Shown here piece by piece: positions 26,961-37,937 of a stretch of DNA of 64,000 bases. Source of the DNA: Limnoperna fortunei (Eukaryota > Mollusca > Bivalvia > Mytilida > Modiolidae); assembly GCA_944474755.1 (NCBI GenBank), contig OX104125.1, forward strand, positions 50,641,346-50,705,345, written 5' to 3'. The notes beneath the pieces are model-generated. The model did not search any database. It worked only from the letters and a program-made list of their open reading frames with translations, and was not told the DNA's origin. A program made the translations under genes and the position numbers. How positions within the stretch are numbered: the first letter of the stretch is position 1; each line of letters begins with the position of its first letter.

Positions 26961-27889
26961 ATATAAATCCATATTTTAGCCGGATATTCGGTCCATATTC
27001 ATATCACTTACCTTATAGGCCGATACAGAAGTGTCCTTTTCGTCACATTATTATATATTTTCCGTAAAATGTTTCGTAATTCATCTGCAATAAACAGATA
27101 CCTACATTTCACACCGTGCACAAACATGAAAAAGGAAAACAGTTGTTCTTGTTAAAGTTCATGAATGGATCAATAGCACATGCAGTTCAAACTTATTTAT
27201 AAAAACGGATATTTACAGGGCACAATTGACATCATTTGGAAAGGGTGGGGCTTGTTTCGAAGGCGAAGATATGAATGTCAGCATTTTTAACCGTATCATG
27301 CCGAGAACAATAATATATGGCTTTCTGGTATCTGACATTTCCTAAATCACATGGCTGTTTCAATATTTATAGTCCTTGCAAGTAAACCTTGTGCCAGCCA
27401 TATCATGACAAGAGCAGTAATTTATAGGTTTTTGTAACCATGGGAATAATAACACACACTGGTTTAATTTTCAGTCTGTTCATTTGTAGGGGTAATCAAC
27501 AAAACATGACTAATTAAAGCCCAACAATTTTTAAAATAAATATTGATGCAATAAAGATACTTTAACTTGTTTTATAACAAGTATTTTCTGCACCATACAA
27601 ATAAAATATTATCACATATTTGGTAGAAATATGACCATTTTTGCATATTTGATATGTCCGGAAGTCATAGAACGATAGAAGCCCTCGGGTCTAATATCGA
27701 TATAAGCCCGGTGGCTGAAATCGGCTTTTAGCTACCGCTTCATTTTGTACTTCCGCTCATATGTCAACAGAGCAGACGAACTTCAACTAACAAAATGACG
27801 GATGACAGGTTTGTTCACAGGGGCTCGTAAAAATTGATTTACTTGCGCTTTCGATTGATACTGAGTCGGTTTTGTTATAAGTTATGTTA
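26961..27889. other. Non-coding stretch, no gene seen
   Basis: AT-rich sequence with stops in all frames. No reverse transcriptase or other protein motif was recognised between the two copies of the Penelope-like element. Confidence 0.55.
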
Positions 27890-28260
27890 TCAAAGTCCGA
27901 GAAACTGGCAACCTCCAGAACCAACAACCAACATAAAGCAACTACAGCAATGGTCCTGACTTGGTTGAGGAATTTCAAAAGAAATAGTGCGCTAAACCAG
28001 GTTTTATGGCATGCCAAACCTCCTGCTTCCATTACTGTAGAATGTGAGTTGGTTAGTTGATTAAAATAGATGGGTATCATATACCACTAGTCACTAATAG
28101 GTGTATCGAACAATCATCGTAGCACATTCACTGTACACTGAATTCTAAATTTGGGAAAACTATATGCAACCATTTCTATAGTAAAACTTATTAAAGGCAC
28201 GGACTAGTCGTTTTTTCTTGTAACCTTGGTTTTTAAGTTTCCCCAAAGAAATAGGTGACG
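27890..28260 (-). mobile_element. Second partial copy of the Penelope-like element (3' portion)
   Basis: This segment matches 26,170-26,420 at its high-coordinate end (shared ATAGATGGGTATCATATAC and AAAACTTATTAAA) and 25,137-25,300 at its low-coordinate end (shared TGTAGAATGTGAGTTGGTTA and AGTCCGAGAAAC). In this copy the two parts are contiguous. It lacks about 40 bp present near 26,285-26,330. The minus-strand open frame here (28,080-27,787) is the element's 3' region, with a hydrophobic run (VVALCWLLVLEVA). I cannot tell whether that run was ever translated. Confidence 0.7.
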
Positions 28261-28502
28261 TTTGCAAGGAACGATTTAGTGACTTCCCATGTATGCAAAA
28301 AAGATATTAACATCATGTTTCGGAAATATATTATTATCAGAAGGCATCGTAGTTAGTAAGTTATAGCAACTAATATTTCATGTATATACTAAATAAATTA
28401 CTAGTTACATAATTATCACAAGTGTTAGAAAAGATTGACACATAAAACCACTCAATAAACGGAAGTGACACTGTTTTTCATTTATCAGTTGCGGACGAAA
28501 AC

Positions 28503-29090
28503 CATATGACGTAATCATCTAACTTAATCACCTTTAGGTTAGGTGTCATACTCCGATGACGTAGTAGGTAGCTAACTTGATCCAGTATGTTAGTTGTCAC
28601 ACATTCTGATGACGTAATTATTTAATTTCATCACATAAGGCTAGGAGTCACATACTCTGATTAAGTAATCAGCTAACTTGATTACAATAGGTTGGGTGTT
28701 ACATACTCCGATGACGCAATTAGCTAATTTGATTTCATTAGCTAGCTTGATCACATTTCGTTAAGTGTCACATGCTCTGATGACGTCAATAACTAACTTG
28801 ATTATATTAGATTAGGAGTCACATTCTCTGATAAAGTAATTAGCTTACTTGATCACATTATGTCAGGTGTCACATATTCCGATGACGTAATTAGCTAACT
28901 TGATCGCATTAGGTAAGGTGTCACATATTTCGATGACGTAATTAGCTAACTTGATTACATCAGGTTAAGTGTCACATACTCTGATGACGTAATTAGCTAA
29001 CTTAATCACATTAGGTTAGGAGTCACATACTCTGATGACGTAATTAGCTAAGTTCATCACATTAATTTAGGAGTAACATACTCCGATGAC
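28503..29090. repeat. 51-bp minisatellite with TGACGTAA cores (about 11-12 copies)
   Basis: Tandem copies of a 51-bp unit containing TGATGACGTAATTAGCTAAC, then TTGATCACATTAGGTTAGG and a GTCACATACTC end. Spacing between the last well-conserved copies, near 28,982 and 29,033, is exactly 51 bp, and copies towards the left are more divergent. Most units keep TGACGTAA or TGACGTCA, which resembles a CRE/ATF-type bZIP binding site. No gene is visible within several kb, so function is speculative. Confidence 0.9.
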
Positions 29091-30911
29091 GTGGGCACTG
29101 TTAGTAATGTACGTATACACTCATGAAGGTTCATCCATTGTCATGTCTTATCTGTAGCTTCGTCGTCGTTCATGGAAACGATATACTAATACTATTGTCA
29201 TGAACAATTGGCTGGCACAATAGTGAAAGGATTCCAAGTGCTCGACTCAGATAACTGCCCAGGGTGTACGCCAGAATAAGGGAAACCCTCTCGTTATGGG
29301 TCAGATTATTATACGGAATGCATGACCGCAGACCATAGTTGGTAACGGGACTGGGTAGTGCCACACTCTTTGCACGAAAGAGATTTCGAGAATATGCTCA
29401 TTTAAGCCGCTACAAAAAGGTTAACTACTCAATAGTCCATACTTTTGAGTGGTAGTTCAACTTTTATTCACGATTGTTTCAGGTTAATTTATTACTTGTT
29501 AGCATGTTCTCGTCCTCAATATTGCTGACATATTGCTCACTAGAAGTTAAACAAACATTTATTCTATCAATCAGTCATTGGTAGCTATACCACCCCAATC
29601 CCACGCCTGCCCGTTGGTATCTTTACCACCCCAATCCATAGCTTGTTCGTTTATTATCTATACCACCCCAATCCCAATCCTGCCCTTTTATAACTACTTC
29701 TTGTTCTCTGAACTAAAGCGTATTAGTTTAAATTCTTTTTTAAATTTGGAAATGGGTACATGCAGATCCGGGATTTTTCATGAAAAGGACAAAGGGCGCT
29801 AGTCTCATAAAAGGGGGCAACTCTGGAACATTTTTTGGATCGAAGGGGCCGATACACGCATTTTATATATGCGGATTCGTAAAGGGGCTAGGGCACTTTG
29901 ATCCCAAGATCCACCTCTGACATGCTATTTTTAAAAATACTTATGTATGTAAATGACAGAAAATCGAATAAAAAAGAACCGATCCAAGTCGAAGGAATAA
30001 TTCTGAACAGCGGTTATTTGTCTCACTGTGGAATTAAATTGAGAACAAACATGATGAAACTGTTCTTGGTTAGTAACATAAGATAATTCTGGAAAAATGT
30101 CTTCCATTAAGGTCAACATTTGCAGAATATCTACTGCTTGGTACATGTAACCATGGCACCAATATGTACGACTGATTGAATCAGCTCTATGTATGTTTTA
30201 AATACATTGTGTCGGTATACATGCAGTTCAACCTGGGCATAGAACGAACATGTTGACTTTCTTTTTCAATTTTTTTTTCATTTTGATACGTAAGAAAAGT
30301 GTGGGTAACAAGCTACTAAAGGATTTCATAATAAGCAGCGCACCTTCAAATTTAAAATCTCGTGCCTTGTTTTAGCCAATGCTATCTCTAATTCACATAA
30401 AAACGTATTCTAAGTCTTGGCGAGCCTTTAAGCTGTTTTTTTTTTATTTAAGACCGACTTAAATTACAGTCAAAGAGATGTTTTATGTCATGCTTTGTTA
30501 ATTTAATTCAATAAATGCCACATTACAATTGGTAAAAGCTAGCACGATACTGTCGAATGTCAGTCACAACAAGACTTCATTCTTATAGTAGTCAACTCGA
30601 TCATTGTAAAAGTTATTAAGCGCTATATATATTATGGAGAACAGGTATTTTAAATTGGTTTTATTTTTCAAACTACAAATGGGAGAAATTTAGATTTTAC
30701 AAGACAATAGTTGTTTAACGCCACATGTATAAATTATACAACTATATACAATGACTAGAATCGGTTTTTATTTGTTATGAATTGTTTTAGCATATTGAAG
30801 TAATACTGATTAGTTGAAGATGTCATTCAGATGTGCCACAATTTCCTCAGGATATGTCGACTCGTGGTTAGAGCAGAAAAAACACAGCAGCAAAGATTAC
30901 ATTTATATTTC
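29091..30911. other. Non-coding stretch with one small repeat, no gene seen
   Basis: Short open frames at 29,170-29,364 (-), 29,578-29,802 (+), 29,898-30,086 (+) and 29,931-30,146 (-) show no recognisable domain, and several overlap on opposite strands. Apart from the 36-37 bp triplication at 29,577-29,695, nothing was identified. Confidence 0.55.
29577..29695. repeat. Three-copy 36-37 bp repeat
   Basis: Three successive copies share TATACCACCCCAATCC, starting about 29,587, 29,623 and 29,660, followed by a diverged CCTGCCCGTT-like end. Confidence 0.85.
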
Positions 30912-31820
30912 GAGGCCCTTGGTGGCCGAGTGGTTTAGTTACGGACCAGGGCCTCAGGTAGCAAGCGGTCTATTTACGCACCTGGACCTTGGTATCCAAG
31001 TGGTCAAGTTATTGACCGTGTTCCTTGGTAGCCTAGTGGTTTATGGACGAACCAGGTATTGTTATCAAGTGGTCTATTTACGGACCGGAACCTCGGTATC
31101 CAAGTGGACTAGTTATGGATCGGGTCTTGGTATCCTATTTGTTTAGTTAAGGACATGGGCCCTTGGTATTCAAGTGGCCTACTGATGGATCGGGAATTTG
31201 GTATTCAAGTGGTCTAGTTGCGAACCAGGGCATTTGGTATCAAGAGGTCTATTAACGGACGGGGACCTTTGTAGCCAAGTGGTCTAGTTATGAACCGGAG
31301 TCCTTTGTATACAAGTGGCCTAGTTGCGGATCAGGCCCTTGGTATCCAAGTGGTCTAGTTATGGACAAGGGCTCTTTATATCCATGTGGTCTAGTTATAT
31401 ACCGGGCTGTTAGTATCCAAGTGGTCTAGTTACGGACTTGGGCCATTGGTATCCAAGTGGCCTAGTTATTGACCGGATCATGGTATCCATTGATTTTGTT
31501 ATGGACTACGGTCCATGGTATTCAAGTGGTCTAGTTATGGACAAAGCCATTGGTAACCGAGTGGTCTAGTTATGGACCGGGCCTTTGATATCATTGTGAT
31601 CTAGGTATGGACCGGCCCCTTGGTGTCCAAGTGTTCTATTTATGAACCGCTGTATCCGAGTAGTCTATTAATTGATCGGGACCATATTTTCCAATTGGTC
31701 TAGTTATGGATCGGGGCCCATGGAGTCCAAGAGCTTGGTTACGGGCTGAACAATTGGTATCCAAGGAGCATAGTTACGGACCTGGCTGAGCCCTTAGTAG
31801 CCAAGTGGTCTAGTTAGTCA
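30912..31820. repeat. 36-38 bp tandem array with a tRNA-like box A at its left edge
   Basis: About 24 degenerate units of the type CCCTTGGTATCCAAGTGGTC followed by TAGTTATGGACCGGGG. The leftmost unit reads GGCCCTTGGTGGCCGAGTGG then TTTAGTTACGG, close to the head of the SINE at 58,676-58,932 (GGCCTCTGTGGCCGAGTGGT then TAAGGTAGT on its minus strand), including a full Pol III box A-like TGGCCGAGTGGT. Later units have drifted to TATCCAAGTGGTCTAG. Unit length varies because of small indels. The array may be an amplified tRNA-like SINE head; that is inference from similarity by eye. Confidence 0.85.
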
Positions 31821-33057
31821 TACTATGATGTGTTAATACTGATATAACGAATTCGAATCTGACTTTAGACAAGGCGTGCTCGACTCCAACTCTACTTGAA
31901 TTGCACACAGATCTGAATTTAGTGTAAATCAGTATAATACACACAAACAGTTTCCATTAGATCTTACAGCCAAGATATGCAAATTAAAATCTGCATTCGG
32001 ACGTGTAATTTAATCCGGATATCTTGTGTTTACTACTCACTTCGGCAGGCTTGTCTGAAACTAAGCAGTGAGTAAGAGAAGTCGAGTATTGATTAAATAT
32101 GAAGTCTGAATGATCGGATAGTGGGTACGCCTCCACATTTTCTATACACCCACTGCATGCGCTGCTCACCATGATAAAGATGAATAAAGACGGCGTTAAA
32201 CCCAACTGAATCAAATTCAGTCTTAAGAATAGAAAATGCGCGCACAGACAATATAGTCTTTTATTATCAATATATAATGTGCATTTCATAATTGACGTTA
32301 TTCCGAACACCCTAAAAGTGCCTCTAAATTTCAGTGGTCTTGTGACGTCTTTCCTGTAATCATGGTGACGTCACATGAAATGTAATTTGATTGTCAGTTT
32401 TTGCAGATCGATTTAGTATAATTTTGTCCCCAATAGACAAACATTTAACTAAGAGACCCATATTTTTCTTTCTATCACTTAAATGAATCCAATATCTTGA
32501 CATTATATAAAAAATTCAGAAAACTTCATTGAACAGAATTTTTGTTACCGTTATTTAAGTGCTTTTAATTCACTTCTCTGTATAACCTACTTGAAAATTT
32601 GAAATTTCCGTGCTCAATCCCTCAAAAATAAGCTCTGAAAACCCTATTTTTATTTTGAATTATGATAACATGTATAAAAAAATTACTATATGGATGGCGA
32701 ATGTAAAGAAAATTCATTGACAAATTATTGTCAGTGAAAGTGTCCTGCACTCCCTTAATTATTCCGATGCTGGTAACAATTATTTCATTATCAAAACACA
32801 GCATAAAAACATCGACAACGTATTATACCTATACCGCATTATCTAAAGAATAACAATAATTTAAGTAATAAACACAGATTTTATTTGTTTGTGGGGTAGC
32901 GATAGTTAATGGCCGAATAAGGCTGAACATACATTCCAAGAAATCGGTAATTGTGTATTAAATGTCAACAAAATCCCTCATGTCTTCACGTTCTATCCCT
33001 TGAGTCGTCACATTTTATCTCGTGTCTTCACGTTTTTACTTTAATTAAGATATCATT
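31821..33057. other. Non-coding stretch, possible SINE tail at about 32,160-32,215
   Basis: No gene is seen. At about 32,190-32,215 the plus strand reads GGCGTTAAACCCAACTGAAT, similar to GGCGTTAAAC-type tails of molluscan SINEs and to the tail of the 58.7-kb SINE here (GGCGTAAAACATC). I found no box A or box B at a sensible distance, so an element boundary cannot be drawn. Confidence 0.4.
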
Positions 33058-34468
33058 ACTATGTGGTCAGTTGTATGGTAATCAGTATTAGTTCTGTGTA
33101 TGTGGTCAGTTTTATGGTAGTCAGTATTAGTCCTGTGTATGTGGTAGGTTGTATGGTAATCAGTATTAGTCTTGAGCATGTAGTCAGTTGTATGGTAATC
33201 AGTATTAGTCTTGAGCATGTAGTCAGTTGTATGGTAATCAGTATTAGTCCTGTGTATGTGGTCAGTTGTATGGCAATCAGTATTAGTCCTGTTTATGTGG
33301 TCAGTTAGATGGTAATCAGTATTAGACCTGTGTATGTGGTCAGTTGATTGGCAATCAGTATTAGACCTGTGTATGTGTTCAGTTGTATGGTAATCAGTAT
33401 TAGTACTGTGTATGTGGTCAGTTGTATCGTAATCAGTATTAGACCTGTATATGTGGTCAGTTGTATGGTAATCAGTATTAGACTTGTGTATGTGGTCAGT
33501 TGAATGGCAATTAGTATTAGTCCTGTGTATGTGGTCAGTTCTATCGTAATCAGTATTAGGCCTGTATTTGTGGTCAGTTGTATGGTAATCAGTATTAGCC
33601 TTGAGTATGTGCTCAGTTGTATAGTAATCAGTATTAGTCTTGTGTATGTGGTCAGCTGTATGACAATCAGTATTAGTCCTGTGTATGTGGTCAGTTGTAT
33701 TGTAATCAGTATTAGTCCTGTGTATGTGGTCAGTTGAATGGCAATCAGTATTAGTCCTGTGTATGTGGTCAGTTGTATGGCAATCAGTATTAGACCTGTG
33801 TATGTGGTCAGTTGTATGGTAATCAGTATTAGACCTGTGTATGTGGTCAGTTGTATGGTAATCAGTATTAGACCTGTGTATGTGGTCAGTTGTATGGTAA
33901 TCAGTATTAGCCTTGTATATGTGGTCAGTTGTATGGTAATCAGTACTAGACCTTTGTATGTGGTCAGTTGTATGGTAATCGGTATTAGTCTTGTGTTTTT
34001 TGTCAGCTGAATGGCAATCAGTATTTGTCCTGTGTATGTGGTCAGTTGTATCGTAATCAGTATTAGACCTGTGTATGTGGTCAGTACTATGGTAATCAGT
34101 ATTAGTCTTGTGTATGTGGTCAGTTGTATGGTAATCAGTATTAGTCCTGTGTATGTGGTCAGTTGTATGGTAATCAGTATTAGGCCGGTGTATGTGGTCA
34201 GTTGTATGGTAATCAGTATTAGCCTTGTGTATGAGCTCAGTTGTATAGTAATCAGTATTAGTCTTGTGTTATGGTCAGTGGTATGGTAATAGGTATTATG
34301 CCTGTGCTTGTGGTCAGTTGAATGGCAATGAGTATTAGTCTTGTGTATGTGGTCAGTTGTATTGTAATAAGTGGTCAGTTGTATTGTAATCAGTATTAGA
34401 CCTTTGTAAGTGGTCAGTTGTATGGTTATCAGTATTAGACCTGTGTATGTGGTCAGTTGTATGGTAAT
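33058..34468. repeat. 39-bp satellite, array A (about 36 copies)
   Basis: Head-to-tail units of TATGTGGTCAGTTGTATGG followed by TAATCAGTATTAGACCTGTG. The 39-bp length is 13 codons, so substitutions rarely create stops and long frames run on both strands, for example a 388-codon frame at 34,471-33,305 (-). These frames have only the 13-residue repeat and are not called genes. The right end abuts and truncates the SINE at 34,469-34,683. The same satellite forms array B at 44,937-50,528. Confidence 0.95.
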
Positions 34469-34683
34469 CATAACTTCCAGTTTTTATTGGGGAAGGAAAC
34501 CGTAGTACCCACAGAAAATTCCGGACCTTCGGTAAGAAAACTGGCAAACCTTGCCAATTAAGATTGGAGTGGAACACACCCATGCTCGCAGTGAGTCTCG
34601 AACCCGCAATCTCAGTGTTGACAGACCAAGTGATAAATAGAAGACGAAATACCTTAACCACTCGGACACAGATGCCCCTCCGG
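34469..34683 (-). mobile_element. tRNA-derived SINE, 3' tail truncated at the satellite junction
   Basis: On the minus strand the element begins GGGGCATCTGTGTCCGAGTG at about 34,680, with a box A-like CCGAGTGGTTAAGG. A box B-like GGGTTCGAGACTC follows at 34,605-34,593, both in tRNA Ser/Leu-like context. The body then shows AGATTGGAGT and GTACTACGGTTTCC in plus-strand complement. It stops just after AATAAAAACTGG, where the 39-bp satellite begins, so it lacks the GGCGTAAAAC tail seen in the 58.7-kb copy. RNA polymerase III promoters are inferred from the boxes; activity is not shown. Confidence 0.8.
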
Positions 34684-36715
34684 AAACTTGTATTGATATG
34701 TGTGTTAATTTATGAGTTTTATTGTACACAAAATTAGCTTCTTATAGATCTGCGATGAAATTGGTATCTATAGATCTTTGTTGTTAATTGGAATTACTAA
34801 ATTATAGTTTAGGACCCAATAACCGTTAATGAGTATAATGATGATAATTCATTAACCCCAAACTAGTTCTAATTAGCTTGTCATACATAAGCGTGGACAG
34901 ATCGTTATGGTGCAAGCTTATATGTTTTCAATGATTAAAGATGCTCAATTGTGAGTTGGAGTTCATATTGAATGAATACTGTCAAAGCCAATAGGTATGA
35001 TTGACTGTTATTCTTGTACATTTGTTTGTTGACTCTAACTTTTTTTACTTTTGCTGTTAAACACTCTTAAACATACAGTATTAAATGTGTAGATTTTTAA
35101 AATAAATTGTCTATTTATTACGATACACAATAACAAAGATGAAGTCAATTTCGGAACAACTAAACAAAATATATCACTAACGAACATTCATCTAATTTTT
35201 GTATAGTAAAATAAAATATTCTCAAAATTGTTGTATTAACAAGTTTCTAGAGCATTTATATGTGAAAGAAAATATTATGTGATTTGAAATATTGTATACA
35301 TATTTATGACTTTCACTTTTAGTCAGATACTTTAGTGCATGTGAACTTACTTCAAAAAATATTTTACTCCCATACTTAACATTTTCATTTATTGAAATTA
35401 ATAAATAAAATATTAAGTAGGATATTTGAGGAAAATAAAGATAAAAAAACAGTTGATAGTAAATTAAAATAACAAAACAAAAACAAGTGTGTGATTAAAA
35501 ATATTTGATAGTTACCTTGTCCATCCTACCTTAGTTACTATCAGTATTCTTGGACTGAGGTTTAGTTGGCATCAATTGTCACTTAACTTGCAGTTAAGTT
35601 TTTGAGGTTGATTAAGTAGATAAGTGTCTTTAACTTAAATAATCACTTGTTAGTTTGTGGTATTATCCTTCACTTGAGAGTTTTGTGTACTGTTTATGTG
35701 ACTAGACGAGACAGGACAAGACGAGACAATATTTCCATATTGTGTTCTGACTTGTAGCCACAATTACTGATCTTCATAGCCACATATAACCGACTTGTAT
35801 GTTGTGTTTAATTATTTTCATTGATATTTAAATGCTTTTGTATTTACATTTAACATCTTTAATTGTAGCTACAGTCTTATATAGCCACAATTAACCGACT
35901 TGTATGTTGTGTTTAATTATTTTCATTGATATTTAAATGCTCTGTATTTACCTTTAACATCTTTAATTGTAGCTACAGTCTTATGTAGGTGTAATTAAGT
36001 TACCTTTAACATCTTTAATTGTAGCTACAGTCTTATGTAGGTGTAATTAAGTTAATAATATCATTTGTCATTTTCAGTCAATACCTTTTGATGTCTTAAT
36101 AGAGACAGTTACTTAGTTAAAAAAGGCTTTTCATTACCAAGGGAGATAATTATATTTTTTCAGGCCATTAGATAATATTTATAGTATTACAAGGGGAGAT
36201 AATATTAAATTTATATTATTATTATTATTTTCAGCATTATTTAGTCATCAAAAAATAAAATAAAAGGTTTCAATAATTGTGTTGTGTTGACTTATGTTAT
36301 TTGAATACACATTTTGTATTTTATTTTGGTTTAACTTTACTATTTTGCAGTTATTTAGAATACAATTAGATATACACTTAATTTATTAGGTAGTTTAATT
36401 TATTTTTATAAATAATATACACAGGTGTTTTCATTCTGTTTATTTAGTAGGTAGTACTTAGTATTTAGCATTATTTGGCATTATTCACTTGAATATCCAT
36501 TCATTTTCAGCTCTTAGTATTGAAGTTATTCAGTATTTTTACACTAAACTTCGCAAGGTTGTTTACTTTATGCTTTATATAGATACTTAATTAGTTCATT
36601 TAGATTGTATTTATTATTTATTTTAATAGTTACTTAGTCGTGTTTATACACATTGTAGGTATTGTTAGTTCAGTTAGTTGATTTCATTTATTGCAATATA
36701 CACAAAAAAAACTTC
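34684..36715. other. AT-rich non-coding DNA with short tandem duplications
   Basis: No gene seen. A 103-bp direct duplication is centred on CCGACTTGTATGTTGTG (copies start near 35,792 and 35,895). A 52-bp duplication is centred on CCTTTAACATCTTTAATTG (starts near 35,951 and 36,003). The region leads into the gag-like frame of the gypsy element, so a 5' LTR is expected here. I could not match any part of it to sequence downstream of 39,294. Confidence 0.6.
35780..36052. repeat. Nested 103-bp and 52-bp tandem duplications
   Basis: The shared segments are TTGTATGTTGTGTTTAATTA (103-bp spacing) and TTTAATTGTAGCTACAGTCT (which occurs three times, the last two 52 bp apart). Divergence between copies is small. 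Confidence 0.9.
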
Positions 36716-37345
36716 ATGGAAGATGTTTTTAAAGCTTTGAAGGCTTTATCAAATAGGTCTGAGGCAATTACACCACATGTACAGTTCAAAGAAGCAATGA
36801 AAGCATTAATAGTTGATGAATTGCCAGAAAGCAAGCCAAATGTCAGTGCTTTAAACAAGGAATTGACGTCATATGGAAGCCCACCTAGATTACCAACATT
36901 TTCAGGAAAAGGCAAACCAGGAAATGGAGAAACAGCATATGATTTGTGGAGATACGAGGTTTTATGTTTACTACGAGAGAAAACACACACACACCTGAAT
37001 TGATCACACAAGCTGTTCGGAGATCTTTAAAAGGAGATGCTGGAAAAGTTGTAATGCGTCTTGGCCCTCATACTACTTTATCACAGATTTTGGAAAAAAA
37101 CTGGATAATGTCTTTGAAGTTGCAGATGAAAAAGAATCAGTCATGAGAGAATTTTATAATGCAACACAACATGAGGATGAGGAAATAACAGCATGGAGCT
37201 TTAGGCTGGAAGATATTTTAAAGAAAGCTATCCAAACAGACAAAGTAAATAGATCAGAAGCTGACAAAATGCTACATGCCATGTTGTAGAAAGGGCTGCG
37301 ACAAGATTTTAAAGAATTCAAGTTCGTATCAGCAATGTTACAACT
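36716..37345 (+). pseudogene. Ty3/gypsy gag remnant (frameshifted)
   Basis: An ATG at 36,716 opens a frame beginning MEDVFKALKAL and running to a gag-like segment with LPTFSGKG, then YDLWRYEVLCLL. In metazoan Ty3/gypsy elements this arrangement marks the capsid region that binds genomic RNA and assembles the particle. The frame breaks at a CACACACACA run (about 36,985-36,998). It continues in another frame as ELITQAVRRSLKGDAG and breaks again at a run of A near 37,095. The third frame carries a TAG near 37,289. Past about 37,345 the sequence jumps straight into RNase H, so the end of gag and all of protease and reverse transcriptase are missing. The element is non-functional. Confidence 0.8.
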
Positions 37346-37930
37346 AGAACTGTAACTATCCAGCTCATAAGATGGAGTTCCTTGCTTTGAAATGGGCCAT
37401 TACAGACAAGTATCACGATAACTTGTATGGACATTCTTTCCATGTAGTGACGGACAACAATCCTCTGACATATGTTCTGACGTCAGCGAAATTAGATTCC
37501 ACTGGTCATAGATGGCTTTCTGCATTGGCGGCATATGATTTCGATATATTTTATCGACCAGGAAAAAGTAACTTGGATGCAGACGCTCTCTCAAGATTGC
37601 CTTCATCAGAAGAAACAACATTGTCAAAAGATTCCATCAAGGCTATATGTGGATCTGTTTCCATGCCCTACATTGACAGTTTAGCAGTGACACCTGATGC
37701 ACTGGATACTATGGAAATAGATATGCATATGCAGATTGAAAATAACATTGATTGGTCTAAACTTCAACAGTCTGACCCACAGCTAAAACCATGAATTGAC
37801 TATGTTCAGTTAGGTTCCAAACCAAGTAAAGGACAGTTACCACCTAGTCCACTATTGAAACACTTCTATCAGCTTAAATTGTACCTTGTATTTTATACAG
37901 AGAAATCAAGATTGATGGCAGAACAGTTCC
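37346..37930 (+). pseudogene. Ty3/gypsy pol remnant: RNase H region
   Basis: The frame from about 37,351 reads NYPAHKMEFLALKWAITD, then TDNNPLTYVLTSAKLD and YRPGKSNLDADALSR, the end of the RNase H domain of gypsy pol. RNase H removes the RNA strand during minus-strand synthesis. The N-terminal part and the whole reverse transcriptase are missing, with the deletion junction at about 37,340-37,353. A TGA at 37,792 interrupts the linker, and another stop occurs before the integrase frame opens at 37,938. It is a dead fragment of the same copy as the adjoining gag and integrase pieces: same strand, correct order. Confidence 0.85.
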
Positions 37931-37937
37931 CCAACTA

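Noticed and set aside
27787..28080. A small secreted or membrane protein gene with a hydrophobic segment on the minus strand
   Set aside because: The frame coincides with a dispersed repeat that has a second, stop-containing copy at 25,137-25,300 and 26,170-26,420, so it is element sequence.
29170..29364. 64-codon minus-strand frame
   Set aside because: No recognisable domain, no splice partners, and length within chance expectation.
34593..34680. A functional tRNA gene suggested by box A and box B
   Set aside because: The spacing fits, but the sequence continues into a SINE body and no cloverleaf was apparent; it is a tRNA-derived SINE head.
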